Numbered from the stretch's first letter, positions 34,865-43,820 are shown. The stretch is DNA of 64,000 nt from Polaribacter pacificus (GCF_038024035.1 NZ_CP150664.1:744001-808000), one strand, 5' to 3'. Program-made: numbers and translations. Notes: a model not told the origin generated them from the letters alone.

Positions 34865-35473
34865 TTATTCTTTTAATTGGTTCATAGCTAAGAGTGCATT
34901 GCTCTTAACAATTGGAAATGTTTGTTCATTATCAATAAGTTCTTCAAGAGATTTTTGTGCACGATTCTCTCTTAAAAAGCTTAATGATTTAATGATTTTT
35001 ATTTGTACTAAAGGGGTTTTCTCTTTTTTTAAAGCTGCTATTAAATTGGTTCTTACAGTATCATTGGATGGAAATTTTAACAAGGCGTCTATCGTAGCTA
35101 TTTTTACATTTGCATTGGCGTCGTTGTGTAAAATATCTATCAGGGTGTTTATTATTTTTGAATCTTCATTTTTAAATTCATCGTCAAATTTATACACACC
35201 TTCTAAGCGTTTTCCGGCTGATTCATTATTTAAAAAAGCCAACACTTCTGATGTTTTAGAATTCGCTACTGAATTTTGATTCCAAAAGAAAATAGACAGA
35301 ACTAATACAAAGCTTGCTGCAACAGCAATTAAACGCAGATACACTACTTTTGATTTCTTAGGTTGCTGCCTGCTTGTTTGAAGTCTCTCCTTAAAAAGAA
35401 CTTCTGATCTTGCTGACATTTCTTCCGAATCAAATTGGTTTTTATGTTGCTGAATGTGTTCTTTTAAATTCAT
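34865..35473 (-). CDS. putative anti-sigma factor with periplasmic HEAT repeats
   Basis: A 202-aa single-pass membrane protein. The N-terminal cytoplasmic segment (about 1-45) is helical and charged, as in anti-sigma domains. A transmembrane helix lies at about 47-64. The periplasmic part (about 75-200) consists of helical HEAT-like repeats (D-A-N-A-N-V-K-I-A-T-I-D-A-L-L-K-F, then L-V-Q-I-K-I-I-K-S-L). It overlaps the ECF sigma gene by 32 bp and is followed by the DUF4097-like gene. HEAT repeats would suit sensing a protein partner in the periplasm. Anti-sigma function is inferred from position and topology. Confidence 0.75.
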   Translation of the reverse strand: MNLKEHIQQHKNQFDSEEMSARSEVLFKERLQTSRQQPKKSKVVYLRLIAVAASFVLVLSIFFWNQNSVANSKTSEVLAFLNNESAGKRLEGVYKFDDEFKNEDSKIINTLIDILHNDANANVKIATIDALLKFPSNDTVRTNLIAALKKEKTPLVQIKIIKSLSFLRENRAQKSLEELIDNEQTFPIVKSNALLAMNQLKE

Positions 35474-36005
35474 TTTTTTGCTGTTTTTGTAACATGGATA
35501 TCAATTGATTTTTCCCTCTAACATATTGGTTTCTAACCGTGCTTTCATTTAGTTGTAAAATCTGAGCAATCTCTTTATGCGTATAGTCTTCAATCATGTA
35601 CAATACCACTATTACTCTATATTTTTCTTTTAATTTACTAATACAATCTTTGATAAAATCAATCGAAATGGTTTCTGCATTCTCAAATTCAAGTTCTTCT
35701 GTCTCTGCTTCTATTTGTTTTGAATCATCCATAGAGAAAACATGTTTCTTTTTTCTGATTTCATCAAAACATAAATTAATTGCAATGCGCCGAAACCAGG
35801 CTGCTAAATTCATATCATCATTAACTTGATGTATCTTTTCAAATCCTTTTATAAATGCATCTTGTACCAAATCCTCAGTATCTTCTCTATTCTTTAAAAT
35901 CCGATAACAACTATTATACAGCAAGTTTTTATATTCATTATACACCTCAATTTGAGTTGCATAATCATTCTGTTTGCATTTCTGTATGATGTCTTTTTGA
36001 TTCAA
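35442..36005 (-). CDS. ECF-type RNA polymerase sigma factor
   Basis: A 187-aa sigma factor with region 2 (E-D-L-V-Q-D-A-F-I-K-G-F near 43-54, A-A-W-F-R-R-I-A-I-N-L) and region 4 (T-H-K-E-I-A-Q-I-L-Q-L-N-E-S-T-V-R-N-Q near 144-162). The start shown is a TTG (M-N-Q-K-D-I), with no nearby ATG. The AT-rich sequence upstream has no perfect promoter match. It overlaps the anti-sigma gene by 32 bp. ECF sigma genes usually activate their own operon through a dedicated promoter, which I cannot identify here. Confidence 0.9.
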   Translation of the reverse strand: MNQKDIIQKCKQNDYATQIEVYNEYKNLLYNSCYRILKNREDTEDLVQDAFIKGFEKIHQVNDDMNLAAWFRRIAINLCFDEIRKKKHVFSMDDSKQIEAETEELEFENAETISIDFIKDCISKLKEKYRVIVVLYMIEDYTHKEIAQILQLNESTVRNQYVRGKNQLISMLQKQQKNEFKRTHSAT

Positions 36006-36095
36006 AAAAAAGATACTGTTTGGTTAAGCTTACATCTTTATAACGTAAGAAAATGTATTGTGTCTCAAAAAATAGGAAAAGATTTTTATATAAAA

Positions 36096-36128
36096 ACAAA
36101 AACGCCACTACTTTCGTAATGGCGTTTT
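36096..36128 (-). terminator. terminator downstream of folE
   Basis: Hairpin AAACGCCA / TGGCGTTT with a partly paired loop, A-tract on the left that reads as a T-tract on the minus strand. It lies after the folE stop and upstream of the ECF sigma operon. Confidence 0.7.
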
Positions 36129-36150
36129 TTATTTTTAAAAGAATATCCTT

Positions 36151-36846
36151 TTAAACATTCTTAAAATCTGTATTCAATTTTAAATAATCCAAAAACTCTT
36201 GTTTGGTTTCTTTGTTTTTAAACTTTCCACCGTACTCTGCAGTTACCGTACTACTTTCTATATCTTTTATTCCTCTTGAGTTTACACACAAGTGTTTTGC
36301 ATCAATCACACAAGCAACATCATCAGTTCCTAGAGCTTCTTGCATAGCTTGTACCACCTGCATGGTTAAACGCTCTTGCACCTGAGGTCTTTTGGCAAAA
36401 TACTCAACAATTCTGTTCATTTTTGACAAACCTATTACTTTGCCATCAGAAATATAAGCCACATGGGCTCTCCCGATAATTGGCAATAGATGATGCTCAC
36501 AAGTAGAATACACAACGATATTCTTTTCTACCAACATTTCTCCGTAATTGTAATTATTTTCAAAGGTAGATGCCTTTGGTTTGTTTGCTGGATCTAAACC
36601 CATAAACAATTCATTGACAAAAGCTTTAGCTACTCTTTTAGGAGTCCCTTGTAGGCTATCGTCTGTTAAATCCATTCCTAAAGTTTGTAAAATATCTTTT
36701 ACACTTTCTTGAATTCTATTAATTTTTTCTTCGTTAGAAATATCAAACGCATCCGCACGCAAAGGCGTTTTTGCCGATGTACCCACGTGGTTTTCTCCTA
36801 TTTCTTCAACTCTTTCGTCATTCATTTTGCTATTCACTTCAAACAT
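36151..36846 (-). CDS. folE: GTP cyclohydrolase I
   Basis: Converts GTP to 7,8-dihydroneopterin triphosphate at the start of folate/pterin synthesis. The 231-aa protein has the zinc ligands in Y-S-T-C-E-H-H-L-L-P near 112-121 and H-L-C-V-N-S-R-G-I near 185-193, plus G-L-S-K-M-N-R-I-V near 139-147 and R-P-Q-V-Q-E-R-L-T. The N-terminal 40 residues are variable and low in conservation, so the exact start is less certain (an inner ATG, M-N-D-E-R, is 7 codons on). A promoter with TAAATTTG precedes it. Confidence 0.96.
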   Translation of the reverse strand: MFEVNSKMNDERVEEIGENHVGTSAKTPLRADAFDISNEEKINRIQESVKDILQTLGMDLTDDSLQGTPKRVAKAFVNELFMGLDPANKPKASTFENNYNYGEMLVEKNIVVYSTCEHHLLPIIGRAHVAYISDGKVIGLSKMNRIVEYFAKRPQVQERLTMQVVQAMQEALGTDDVACVIDAKHLCVNSRGIKDIESSTVTAEYGGKFKNKETKQEFLDYLKLNTDFKNV

Positions 36847-36865
36847 TTCTTTCTTAATTAGTTTG

Positions 36866-36873
36866 CAAATTTA
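36866..36873 (-). promoter_or_regulatory. folE -7 promoter element
   Basis: TAAATTTG on the minus strand, exact consensus, 19 bp before the ATG. It sits within GTTTGCAAATTTACGTGTTTGCAAC, where GTTTGCAA occurs twice, 17 bp apart. No -33 box at standard spacing. Confidence 0.45.
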
Positions 36874-36933
36874 CGTGTTTGCAACGTATTATTTTAATTT
36901 CTCTATAAATTAAAACTATGGATGTATTATTTT

Positions 36934-38301
36934 TTACGAGCTCAATTTAGCAACCAATTCTGAGATTGAACAGGTGTCCTGTTCTCCAGATTTCATGTTT
37001 TTTAAAGTGAATTCATTTTTTTCTATTTCTTGTGATCCTACAATCACTACAAACTCTATTTCGCGTTTGTTGGCGTAATTCATCTGCTTTTTCATTTTTG
37101 CATCGTCTGGATACAATTCTGACTTGATATTGTTTTTTCTCAGTGCTGCAATTGCCTTCATAGAAAACAAGGCTTCTGCTGCTCCAAAATTAACAAACAA
37201 TACTTTTGGTTTTGGCAATTCAACGGCCTTAAACAAACCTAACTCTTCTAATACCAAATAAATTCTGTCCAAGCCAAATGAGATACCAACACCAGAAACA
37301 TCTGGCATTCCAAAGATTCCTGTTAGATCATCATAGCGACCTCCGCCACCAATTGAACCCATTTTTACTTCCTTAGGTGCAGCAACTTCAAAAATGGCAC
37401 CAGTATAATAATTTAAACCTCTTGCCAAAGTTACATCTACTTCTAGGCTTGCTGTTTGCAACCCTAATTCTTCTACTGTATTGCAAACAAAACGCAATTC
37501 TTCTACACCTTTTAGCCCTTCTTCAGAGGCTTGCAACATGTTCTCTAATGAACTTATTTTATCTTGATTTGATCCAGAAAAATCAAACAGCGGACTTACT
37601 TTTTCTATAGCGTCTTCTGTAATTCCTTTTGAGATCATTTCTTTAACAACACCCTCTTTACCAATTTTATCAAGCTTGTCTAAAGCCACAGTAAAATCTA
37701 TTAATTTGTCTTTGGCGCCAATCACTTCGGCAATTCCAGAAAGTATTTTACGGTTGTTTATTTTAATAGTCGTTCCAGCCAAGCTCAACTTACTAAAAAC
37801 AGTATCATAGAGTTGAATAAACTCAACTTCTTGCCACAAAGATTTGCTACCCACCACATCTGCATCGCATTGATAAAACTCTCTAAAACGTCCTTTTTGT
37901 GGACGATCTGCTCTCCAAACAGGTTGTATCTGATAGCGTTTAAACGGAAAGGTTATTTCGTTTTGATGCTGCACAACATAACGTGCAAAAGGTACTGTTA
38001 AATCATAACGAAGCGCTTTTTCTGATATTTGAGAAGTTACTTGTAAGCTAGCTTTTTCTGACAACAATTTTTCATCGGCTTTAGCCAAAAAATCACCAGA
38101 ATTTAAAATCTTAAAAATCAAACGATCTCCTTCATCGCCATATTTTCCCATCAACGTAGAAGAATTTTCAAAACTCGGGGTTTCTATGGGTTGAAATCCA
38201 AAGGTTTCAAAAGCCGCCTTGATCGTATTAAAAATATAGTTCCGATTGGCTATTTCTGTAGGTGAAAAATCTCTGGTTCCTTTTGGGATGCTTGGTTTCA
38301 T
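36934..38301 (-). CDS. hisS: histidyl-tRNA synthetase
   Basis: Class II aminoacyl-tRNA synthetase charging tRNA-His. The 455 aa include motif 1 region near the N-terminus (G-T-R-D-F-S-P), motif 2 ([20 protein letters not shown]), the HisRS signatures A-R-G-L-N-Y-Y-T-G near 293-301 and [10 protein letters not shown] near 315-324, and a C-terminal anticodon-binding domain. Its upstream region is an unusual 7-bp-periodic repeat, described separately. Confidence 0.97.
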   Translation of the reverse strand: MKPSIPKGTRDFSPTEIANRNYIFNTIKAAFETFGFQPIETPSFENSSTLMGKYGDEGDRLIFKILNSGDFLAKADEKLLSEKASLQVTSQISEKALRYDLTVPFARYVVQHQNEITFPFKRYQIQPVWRADRPQKGRFREFYQCDADVVGSKSLWQEVEFIQLYDTVFSKLSLAGTTIKINNRKILSGIAEVIGAKDKLIDFTVALDKLDKIGKEGVVKEMISKGITEDAIEKVSPLFDFSGSNQDKISSLENMLQASEEGLKGVEELRFVCNTVEELGLQTASLEVDVTLARGLNYYTGAIFEVAAPKEVKMGSIGGGGRYDDLTGIFGMPDVSGVGISFGLDRIYLVLEELGLFKAVELPKPKVLFVNFGAAEALFSMKAIAALRKNNIKSELYPDDAKMKKQMNYANKREIEFVVIVGSQEIEKNEFTLKNMKSGEQDTCSISELVAKLSS

Positions 38302-38307
38302 ATAAAT

Positions 38308-38391
38308 CAGTGTTCTGTGTTCAGTGTTCAGTAATCATTTACCAATTAGTATTGCTCATTGATACATGTTAATTGATAATTGTTAATTGTC
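38308..38391. repeat. 7-bp-periodic repeat array upstream of hisS
   Basis: Twelve consecutive heptamers in one phase: CAGTGTT, CTGTGTT, CAGTGTT, CAGTAAT, CATTTAC, CAATTAG, TATTGCT, CATTGAT, ACATGTT, AATTGAT, AATTGTT, AATTGTC. The two ends are clear repeats (CAGTGTT-type and AATTGAT/AATTGTT-type) and the middle is degenerate. The array fills the gap between the hisS start and the BrkB-like gene stop. Confidence 0.8.
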
Positions 38392-38398
38392 GCGACAA
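38387..38398. repeat. perfect 12-bp palindrome at the end of the heptamer array
   Basis: TTGTCGCGACAA is a perfect palindrome and one of the few GC-rich spots in an AT-rich intergenic region. It abuts the array and could be a protein-binding site or part of a repeat boundary. Confidence 0.6.
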
Positions 38399-38412
38399 AT
38401 ATCGTGAAAAAC

Positions 38413-39357
38413 TTACAATTTTTTAGGTGGAGTAAATGTTTTATTTCTTCGTCGTAAACTGTAAATACTCGCATTGAGCTCAAAACCTAACAAAAGGATA
38501 ATGGCGTTTAGCCAAACAAACAACATCAATATTAATAAGGTCCCGATTGAACCGTACAACTCATTGTATTTAGAAAACTCAGTTACATAAATACTAAACA
38601 AATAAAAAGTAAAAATAGATAAGATGGTGGTAAAAATGGCACCCGGCGAAAAGAAGCTAGAATGCTTGCCAGATTTAGTCCCGAAATGATACAACATAGA
38701 AACGATGGTAAAAACCATGGCTACAAACAAAAATCCTTTGCCTACTTGCAGCCAAAAAATGTCATCGTCCAGCCAACCATTTTCTATTAATTTCCCCAAG
38801 CCAATTTGATAAAAGATAATCAGAGCCACAGTAACCACTAAGAAAAAAGCCATGACCAAAGACACGCCTAATGAAATGACATAAGCTCTCACAACATTTC
38901 TAACTTCTTTAACATGATACGAATATTCAAAGCCTCCAAAGATGGCATTGACTCCGTTGGTCATTAAGAAAATTGAGACTAAAAAACCAAAAGACAGCAA
39001 GCCTGCTTGTTGATTCTTCATAATATCTTCTATAACTAACTGACTGGCTTCAAAAGTTTTGGGAGGTAAGATTTCTGAAATCAAAGACATTAAACCTTCT
39101 TGAAAACCATCAATAGAAATATACGGAATAAGGGTTAGTACAAATAGCAAAAATGGGAAAATTGCCATAAAGAAACTATAGGCAATCCCTCCTGCTCTAG
39201 TGGTAAGCGCTCCCTTGACAATCCCAATCACATACATTTCTAACACATCATAGAGAGACATTCCTTGCAAGCCAGGAATCTTAATCTTTTTACCAAATCG
39301 CACCACAATGTTAATAATGGGGATCTTCTCTAGTTTGTCTTCTATTTCTTTTGTCAT
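38413..39357 (-). CDS. YihY/BrkB family inner membrane protein
   Basis: A 314-aa protein with about six membrane helices in the YihY arrangement. Family motifs include G-A-L-T-T-R-A-G-G-I-A-Y-S-F-F-M-A-I-F-P near 50-70 and L-Y-G-S-I-G-T-L-L-I-L-M-L-F-V-W-L-N near 265-282, ending with F-E-L-N-A. It was once called ribonuclease BN, which is wrong; the transport or envelope role is not established. It is followed downstream by hisS on the same strand across the heptamer array. Confidence 0.9.
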   Translation of the reverse strand: MTKEIEDKLEKIPIINIVVRFGKKIKIPGLQGMSLYDVLEMYVIGIVKGALTTRAGGIAYSFFMAIFPFLLFVLTLIPYISIDGFQEGLMSLISEILPPKTFEASQLVIEDIMKNQQAGLLSFGFLVSIFLMTNGVNAIFGGFEYSYHVKEVRNVVRAYVISLGVSLVMAFFLVVTVALIIFYQIGLGKLIENGWLDDDIFWLQVGKGFLFVAMVFTIVSMLYHFGTKSGKHSSFFSPGAIFTTILSIFTFYLFSIYVTEFSKYNELYGSIGTLLILMLFVWLNAIILLLGFELNASIYSLRRRNKTFTPPKKL

Positions 39358-39453
39358 TTTTTGTTGCTGAGTTGCAAAGTTTAAGGTAGTTGCAAAAGTT
39401 CAATTTATGTTAAAAAAAATTGTTTTTAAATCTGTGACCTCTTAAAAACCTAA

Positions 39454-40026
39454 TCACTCAATCACAACTCCATATTTAATAACCAAACCAGCAATATTTT
39501 CTTTAGAAAACTTTGCTCCTTTTATGCGGTTATTTTCCGGGTCAATATAAAAACCTTCAGATGTGATAAAGTTAGCTTTTTCTAAGTTGGTTTTTTCAAA
39601 AATAGCTCGTTTTAGATCACAGGTATCAAAATAAGCCAAACCAACATCAGATTCTGTAAAATCTACCTCTTGTAAATTACAGTGACTAAATTTAGTCCTT
39701 GGCATTTTTAACTGGTAGAAAGATGAAAAATTTAATTGACAGTCTTTAAAAGCCAGCTCTAACAAAAAAGGATCACATTCATTAAATTTAACACCGATCA
39801 TTTTACATCGTACAAACCGAACATCTTTAAAAGCGCTATTTTTTACAATAGTATTGCTAAAGTTACAGTCAATAAACTCACAGGCTACAAATTCTATATT
39901 TGACGCATGTACATTTTCAAAATTGCAATTGGTAAATGTACAGTTGTCATATTCACCTTTTTTAATAGTGGTTTTGATAAAATCAACTTTTGAATAGGTT
40001 TCACTGTCAAAGAAATTGTCTGTCAT
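39454..40026 (-). CDS. pentapeptide-repeat protein
   Basis: A 190-aa protein forming a right-handed beta helix. Repeats of A(D/N)LXX type are visible throughout, for example C-T-F-T-N-C-N-F-E-N-V, F-V-A-C-E-F-I-D-C-N-F, C-N-L-Q-E-V-D-F-T and A-I-F-E-K-T-N-L-E-K-A-N-F. Some relatives protect DNA gyrase from quinolones (Qnr, MfpA), but these repeats alone do not show that. It overlaps nadC by 1 nt and is probably co-transcribed with it. Confidence 0.9.
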   Translation of the reverse strand: MTDNFFDSETYSKVDFIKTTIKKGEYDNCTFTNCNFENVHASNIEFVACEFIDCNFSNTIVKNSAFKDVRFVRCKMIGVKFNECDPFLLELAFKDCQLNFSSFYQLKMPRTKFSHCNLQEVDFTESDVGLAYFDTCDLKRAIFEKTNLEKANFITSEGFYIDPENNRIKGAKFSKENIAGLVIKYGVVIE

Positions 40027-40886
40027 TAATCTACTGCTTTTAAACTCAAATCCATATTATAAACCGAGTGTGTTAAGGCTCCAGAAGAAATATAATCAAC
40101 ACCACAATCTGCGTATTTCCTAATGGTTTCTTCGTTAATTCCACCTGATGACTCTGTTAAACACTTATCCCCAATTAAGGCAACTGCTTTGCGTGTATCT
40201 TCGTAATTAAAATTGTCAATTAAGATTCTATACACACCGCCACAATTTAAAATCTCTTGAATTTCTTCTAAATTTCTCGCTTCAACAATAATTTTAATAT
40301 CAATCTGATTGTCTGCTAAATACGCTTTCGTTTTATTGATTGCCGCTGTAATTCCTCCAGCAAAATCAATGTGATTGTCTTTAATCATTACCATATCATA
40401 CAAGGCAAACCGATGGTTCTCCCCTCCTCCAATTTTAACAGCCCATTTTTCAATGGCTCGAATACCTGGTGTGGTTTTTCTAGTATCCAATACTTTGGTT
40501 TTTGTACCTGCTAATAAATTGGCGAAAAAACCAGTTTTGGTTGCAATAGCACTCATACGTTGCATTGAGTTTAAGACCAATCGCTCTGCTTTTAAAATCG
40601 ATTGTGAACGTCCTGAGACATAAAAAACGATATCACCGTATTTCACTTTTTCTCCGTCGTTAATCAAGGTTTCAATTTTTAAATCAGCATCTACCTGTTT
40701 AAAAATCATCTTTGCAAATTCTACACCAGCAATTAGACCATCAGCTTTTACCAATAGTTTTGCTTTTCCTTTTGCTTCAACAGGAATACAAGCCAAAGAG
40801 GTATGATCTCCGTTTCCAACATCTTCTCTAAGCGCATTGGTTATGATGATTTTTAATTCTGTCTGAAATTGTTCTTGTGATATCAT
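40026..40886 (-). CDS. nadC: nicotinate-nucleotide diphosphorylase (carboxylating)
   Basis: Makes nicotinate mononucleotide from quinolinate and PRPP in NAD synthesis. The 286-aa enzyme has E-D-V-G-N-G-D-H-T-S near 19-28, A-K-L-L-V-K-A-D-G-L, the PRPP and quinolinate site L-D-T-R-K-T-T-P-G-I-R near 134-144, K-D-N-H near 172-175 and E-S-S-G-G-I-N near 243-249. No nadA or nadB is adjacent. It is coupled to the pentapeptide-repeat gene by a 1-nt overlap. Confidence 0.97.
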   Translation of the reverse strand: MISQEQFQTELKIIITNALREDVGNGDHTSLACIPVEAKGKAKLLVKADGLIAGVEFAKMIFKQVDADLKIETLINDGEKVKYGDIVFYVSGRSQSILKAERLVLNSMQRMSAIATKTGFFANLLAGTKTKVLDTRKTTPGIRAIEKWAVKIGGGENHRFALYDMVMIKDNHIDFAGGITAAINKTKAYLADNQIDIKIIVEARNLEEIQEILNCGGVYRILIDNFNYEDTRKAVALIGDKCLTESSGGINEETIRKYADCGVDYISSGALTHSVYNMDLSLKAVD

Positions 40887-40976
40887 TTATACTAAATTAG
40901 TTGTGCTAAAATAACAATTCCTTTTAGCAATTGAAACAAAATATATTATGAATCGTCTATTTAGAAACCAAAGTTT

Positions 40977-41417
40977 ATGAAACCAGCAACCATTTTTATA
41001 GATAGCATCAAAAACAAGTTGTTTTATAAAATTTTTACTTGGTTTACACGAATTCTTTTATCCATTGCTTTTATTCCTTCTGGACTAAAAAAATTACTAG
41101 GAGAACGTTTTACCAATATTGGAGTGGATGACCCAGTTGGGTTTTTCTTTGAAGCCTTATATCAAAGTGGATTTTATTGGAATTATCTTGGCTTTATGCA
41201 GCTTTTATGCTCGCTATTAATTTTAATCCCAAGAACCACCTATTTAGCTGCAGTACTATACCTGCCTATCATTATCAACATTAATTTTATCGTTATTTCT
41301 ATGAGCTTTAAAGGCACTCCGATTATAACAAGTTTGATGCTTTTAGCAAATATCTATTTATTGGTTTGGGACTATAAAAAAACAAATGCAATACTTTCTG
41401 TTTTATTAAAAAAGTAA
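40977..41417 (+). CDS. DoxX-like membrane protein
   Basis: A 146-aa protein with four hydrophobic helices and the DoxX-family N-terminal pattern W-F-T-R-I-L-L-S-I-A-F-I-P-S-G-L-K-K-L near 22-40. Function is unknown; the family is named after a quinone-oxidoreductase subunit but most members are uncharacterised. It lies 18 bp upstream of rlmH in the same direction and is divergent from nadC. Confidence 0.8.
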   Translation: MKPATIFIDSIKNKLFYKIFTWFTRILLSIAFIPSGLKKLLGERFTNIGVDDPVGFFFEALYQSGFYWNYLGFMQLLCSLLILIPRTTYLAAVLYLPIIININFIVISMSFKGTPIITSLMLLANIYLLVWDYKKTNAILSVLLKK

Positions 41418-41435
41418 AAAACTATTTTTGCAGTC

Positions 41436-41909
41436 ATGAAAATTAAACTTCTTGCCATCGGAAAAACGGATGATAAAAACTTACATCAATTGATTGAGGT
41501 CTATCAAAAGCGCCTGCAACACTATATTAAATTTGAACTGGAGCTTATTCCTGACATTAAAAATGTAAAGAATCTAAGTGAAGAACAGCAAAAAGAAAAA
41601 GAAGGTGAATTGATCCTAAGCAAACTGCAAAACACTGATCAATTAATTGTACTTGATGACAAAGGAAAGCATTTTACATCTATGGAGTTTTCTGAGTATT
41701 TACAAAAAAAGATGAACGCGGGTATCAAACAATTGGTGTTGGTCATTGGCGGTCCTTATGGTTTTTCTGATGCGGTTTATAAAAAAGCAACTGGGAAAAT
41801 CTCTTTATCAAAAATGACATTTTCCCATCAAATGATTCGCTTATTTATTGTTGAACAATTGTATCGTGGGTTTACCATTTTAAAAAATGAACCCTATCAT
41901 CATGAATAG
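41436..41909 (+). CDS. rlmH: 23S rRNA pseudouridine-1915 N3-methyltransferase
   Basis: An SPOUT-fold enzyme that methylates the pseudouridine in helix 69 of 23S rRNA. The 157 aa have the conserved N-terminus M-K-I-K-L-L-A-I-G-K-T, L-D-D-K-G near 73-77, the knot motif V-I-G-G-P-Y-G-F-S near 103-111 and the invariant C-terminal Y-H-H-E. The length is exactly as expected. It ends 2 bp from the converging XRE-family gene. Confidence 0.97.
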   Translation: MKIKLLAIGKTDDKNLHQLIEVYQKRLQHYIKFELELIPDIKNVKNLSEEQQKEKEGELILSKLQNTDQLIVLDDKGKHFTSMEFSEYLQKKMNAGIKQLVLVIGGPYGFSDAVYKKATGKISLSKMTFSHQMIRLFIVEQLYRGFTILKNEPYHHE

Positions 41910-41911
41910 TT

Positions 41912-42715
41912 TTAGGCTACTTTCTTTAACCTTAAAGCTACTTTGTAAATCAAAATTATTTCTAAAATCTCAACAACGATTAGTGTAAATGCCCCTATAG
42001 GTGATAATAAAATTGTGAAAAAGCAAATTCCAGTAACTATTTCTAAAACCCCAGTATACTTTGCAATATCTCCTAATTGATTTTTCAATCTTAAAATTGC
42101 AACTCCAAAAAACACCATCAAAACTCCCATCGACATAAAAATTGATGCGGTAATAAGTCCAGAAAATTCTTCAAAGGCAAACAAGGTTGTGATGTCTGCT
42201 ATGGTTGATAATACCGCAACCGACAACAATAAAAATGAACTCATTTGTAACAAATGATTTTTATACAAAGAACCTGCAATCACAAATCCTCTAATAAAGA
42301 AAAACAAAGAGCTAATTGTTATTAATTTTGTAACCGTATAAAAAATTATATAAAGCGATCGATTTTCAAAATATCCTTGCATAAATTCAAAAGCAAACTC
42401 AACAAAGCCTACCATAAAATAGACAATACCAAACACCCAAGCAGTGTTTAATTGTTTGTTTACCGTATTGGGATTAATTCTTAAAAGTTTATCGAATTTC
42501 CCAGGAACGTATTCATCTCCAAGAACTTCTTCATAATTAAACCCTAATACTTCTAAAATTGCTTTGATGGTAAAACTCCTCGGAGACACATCTCCTGCTT
42601 CTATTCTCTGAATTGTACGAACATTGATATTGCACTTTTCTACTAATTCTTCTTGAGTAAATCCTTTTTGCTTGCGAAGCTCTAAAATCTTTTTTCCTAG
42701 TTCTGGTTGTTTCAT
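41912..42715 (-). CDS. XRE-family regulator with C-terminal membrane domain
   Basis: A 267-aa protein, if started at M-K-Q-P-E-L (ATG at 42715); eight further codons are possible up to 42739. Residues about 5-60 form an XRE helix-turn-helix (L-R-K-Q-K-G-F-T-Q-E-E-L, N-V-R-T-I-Q-R-I-E-A-G). The remainder has about six hydrophobic helices. A DNA-binding head on an integral membrane body suggests a membrane-tethered regulator that senses an envelope or lipid signal, but no target is visible nearby. It converges on rlmH with a 2-bp gap. Confidence 0.82.
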   Translation of the reverse strand: MKQPELGKKILELRKQKGFTQEELVEKCNINVRTIQRIEAGDVSPRSFTIKAILEVLGFNYEEVLGDEYVPGKFDKLLRINPNTVNKQLNTAWVFGIVYFMVGFVEFAFEFMQGYFENRSLYIIFYTVTKLITISSLFFFIRGFVIAGSLYKNHLLQMSSFLLLSVAVLSTIADITTLFAFEEFSGLITASIFMSMGVLMVFFGVAILRLKNQLGDIAKYTGVLEIVTGICFFTILLSPIGAFTLIVVEILEIILIYKVALRLKKVA

Positions 42716-42850
42716 AACAAGTATGTTTTTAAATTCCATGCAATGTTAGTTTACCCAATTAAGTTTACAAATTTTTTTGTTCATTTTTAACCCGACATTT
42801 CTACGACTTCCTAGTAAAATCAATAGCTGCAAGAGAGATTCAATATTCAT

Positions 42851-43726
42851 TTATTTTACGAAATTTATCCAAGCAGTAGTAAAATCTTCATCAATTAGAG
42901 AGCTTGCTGTGGCTCTATCTTCTGGATACGCTGAATACGGATAGGTTTTAAAAGTGCTTAAACTACCTAAATACAAACTTGTTTTATCAATAGTAACAAT
43001 CTTATTATTGACCAATCGTTTTTTTAATATTGCTGTAAAAAACGACCTGACCAAATCATTTGTTTTATCATCAACAGAATGATAACCGTTTGGATCAGCA
43101 GCATAACAAACTATACTTCCTTGACTTCTCAATGACAAAAATGTGTTTTTTATAGTTGCATTTCTTGAAGCAAGATCTTTATCCCCTACAATCAACAAAC
43201 CTGGTGGAGATGCAGAAGACGAAGGAGACATACTGCCTTTGATATTCGAAAAAGCAAGTGTTCTATCTGGATGCTGTAATGAAAATTGATAACTGAAAAC
43301 TCCTCCATGAGAAAAACCATTGATTAAAATTGGCAATTTGGACACTTCTTCTATTGTGTTCCTTTTACAAATTTCATCAAGTGCGTATAATAAATTAAAC
43401 GAAGCTTCTGATGTTGTTGATCTTACATAGGTACCAATTATAGCTAAGCGCTCTTTTGTAGCATAGGCCTGCCATTTTTCATCATCGGCTAAATACCGCC
43501 CGTCATTTGCTCCTCCCGTAGAGAGCACTAAAATTGCTCTTGGAGAAACCCCTTCTGGGATCCACATTTTAAAAGCGTTTTGATCGGGTTCTTGCATAAA
43601 AAAACGATACTCCCAATCGTTTACAAATTCACCTTTTTCAATAGGCGGACGCTCATCAGAATCACTTAACTGCTTAGAGCATGAGAAAAAGATGATCACT
43701 AAAAAAAGGAGGTTCCAATGCTTCAT
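42851..43726 (-). CDS. alpha/beta-hydrolase lipoprotein, esterase-like
   Basis: A 291-aa protein with lipobox F-F-S-C (Cys about 16). The hydrolase core has a nucleophile elbow G-F-S-H-G-G near 142-147 (Ser about 144), a possible acid in V-G-D-K-D and a late His in G-Y-H-S-V-D-D. These resemble the esterase D / PHB-depolymerase group. There is no carbohydrate-binding domain. The C-terminus ends soon after W-I-N-F-V-K. Substrate and partners are unknown. It stands alone, divergent from rdgB. Confidence 0.75.
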   Translation of the reverse strand: MKHWNLLFLVIIFFSCSKQLSDSDERPPIEKGEFVNDWEYRFFMQEPDQNAFKMWIPEGVSPRAILVLSTGGANDGRYLADDEKWQAYATKERLAIIGTYVRSTTSEASFNLLYALDEICKRNTIEEVSKLPILINGFSHGGVFSYQFSLQHPDRTLAFSNIKGSMSPSSSASPPGLLIVGDKDLASRNATIKNTFLSLRSQGSIVCYAADPNGYHSVDDKTNDLVRSFFTAILKKRLVNNKIVTIDKTSLYLGSLSTFKTYPYSAYPEDRATASSLIDEDFTTAWINFVK

Positions 43727-43790
43727 TTATCTAAAAAAACAAGTAGTTTACTAAAGTACTCTTTTCTTTTTTCCTACGCTCTTCTTTGTT

Positions 43791-43798
43791 TATATTTG
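43791..43798 (+). promoter_or_regulatory. rdgB -7 promoter element
   Basis: TATATTTG, exact consensus, 22 bp before the ATG. No clear -33 box. Confidence 0.45.
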
Positions 43799-43820
43799 TC
43801 AAAACTACCTTAGTATACTA

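Noticed and set aside
38308..38391. CRISPR array
   Set aside because: Units are 7 bp without spacers, and no cas gene is present.
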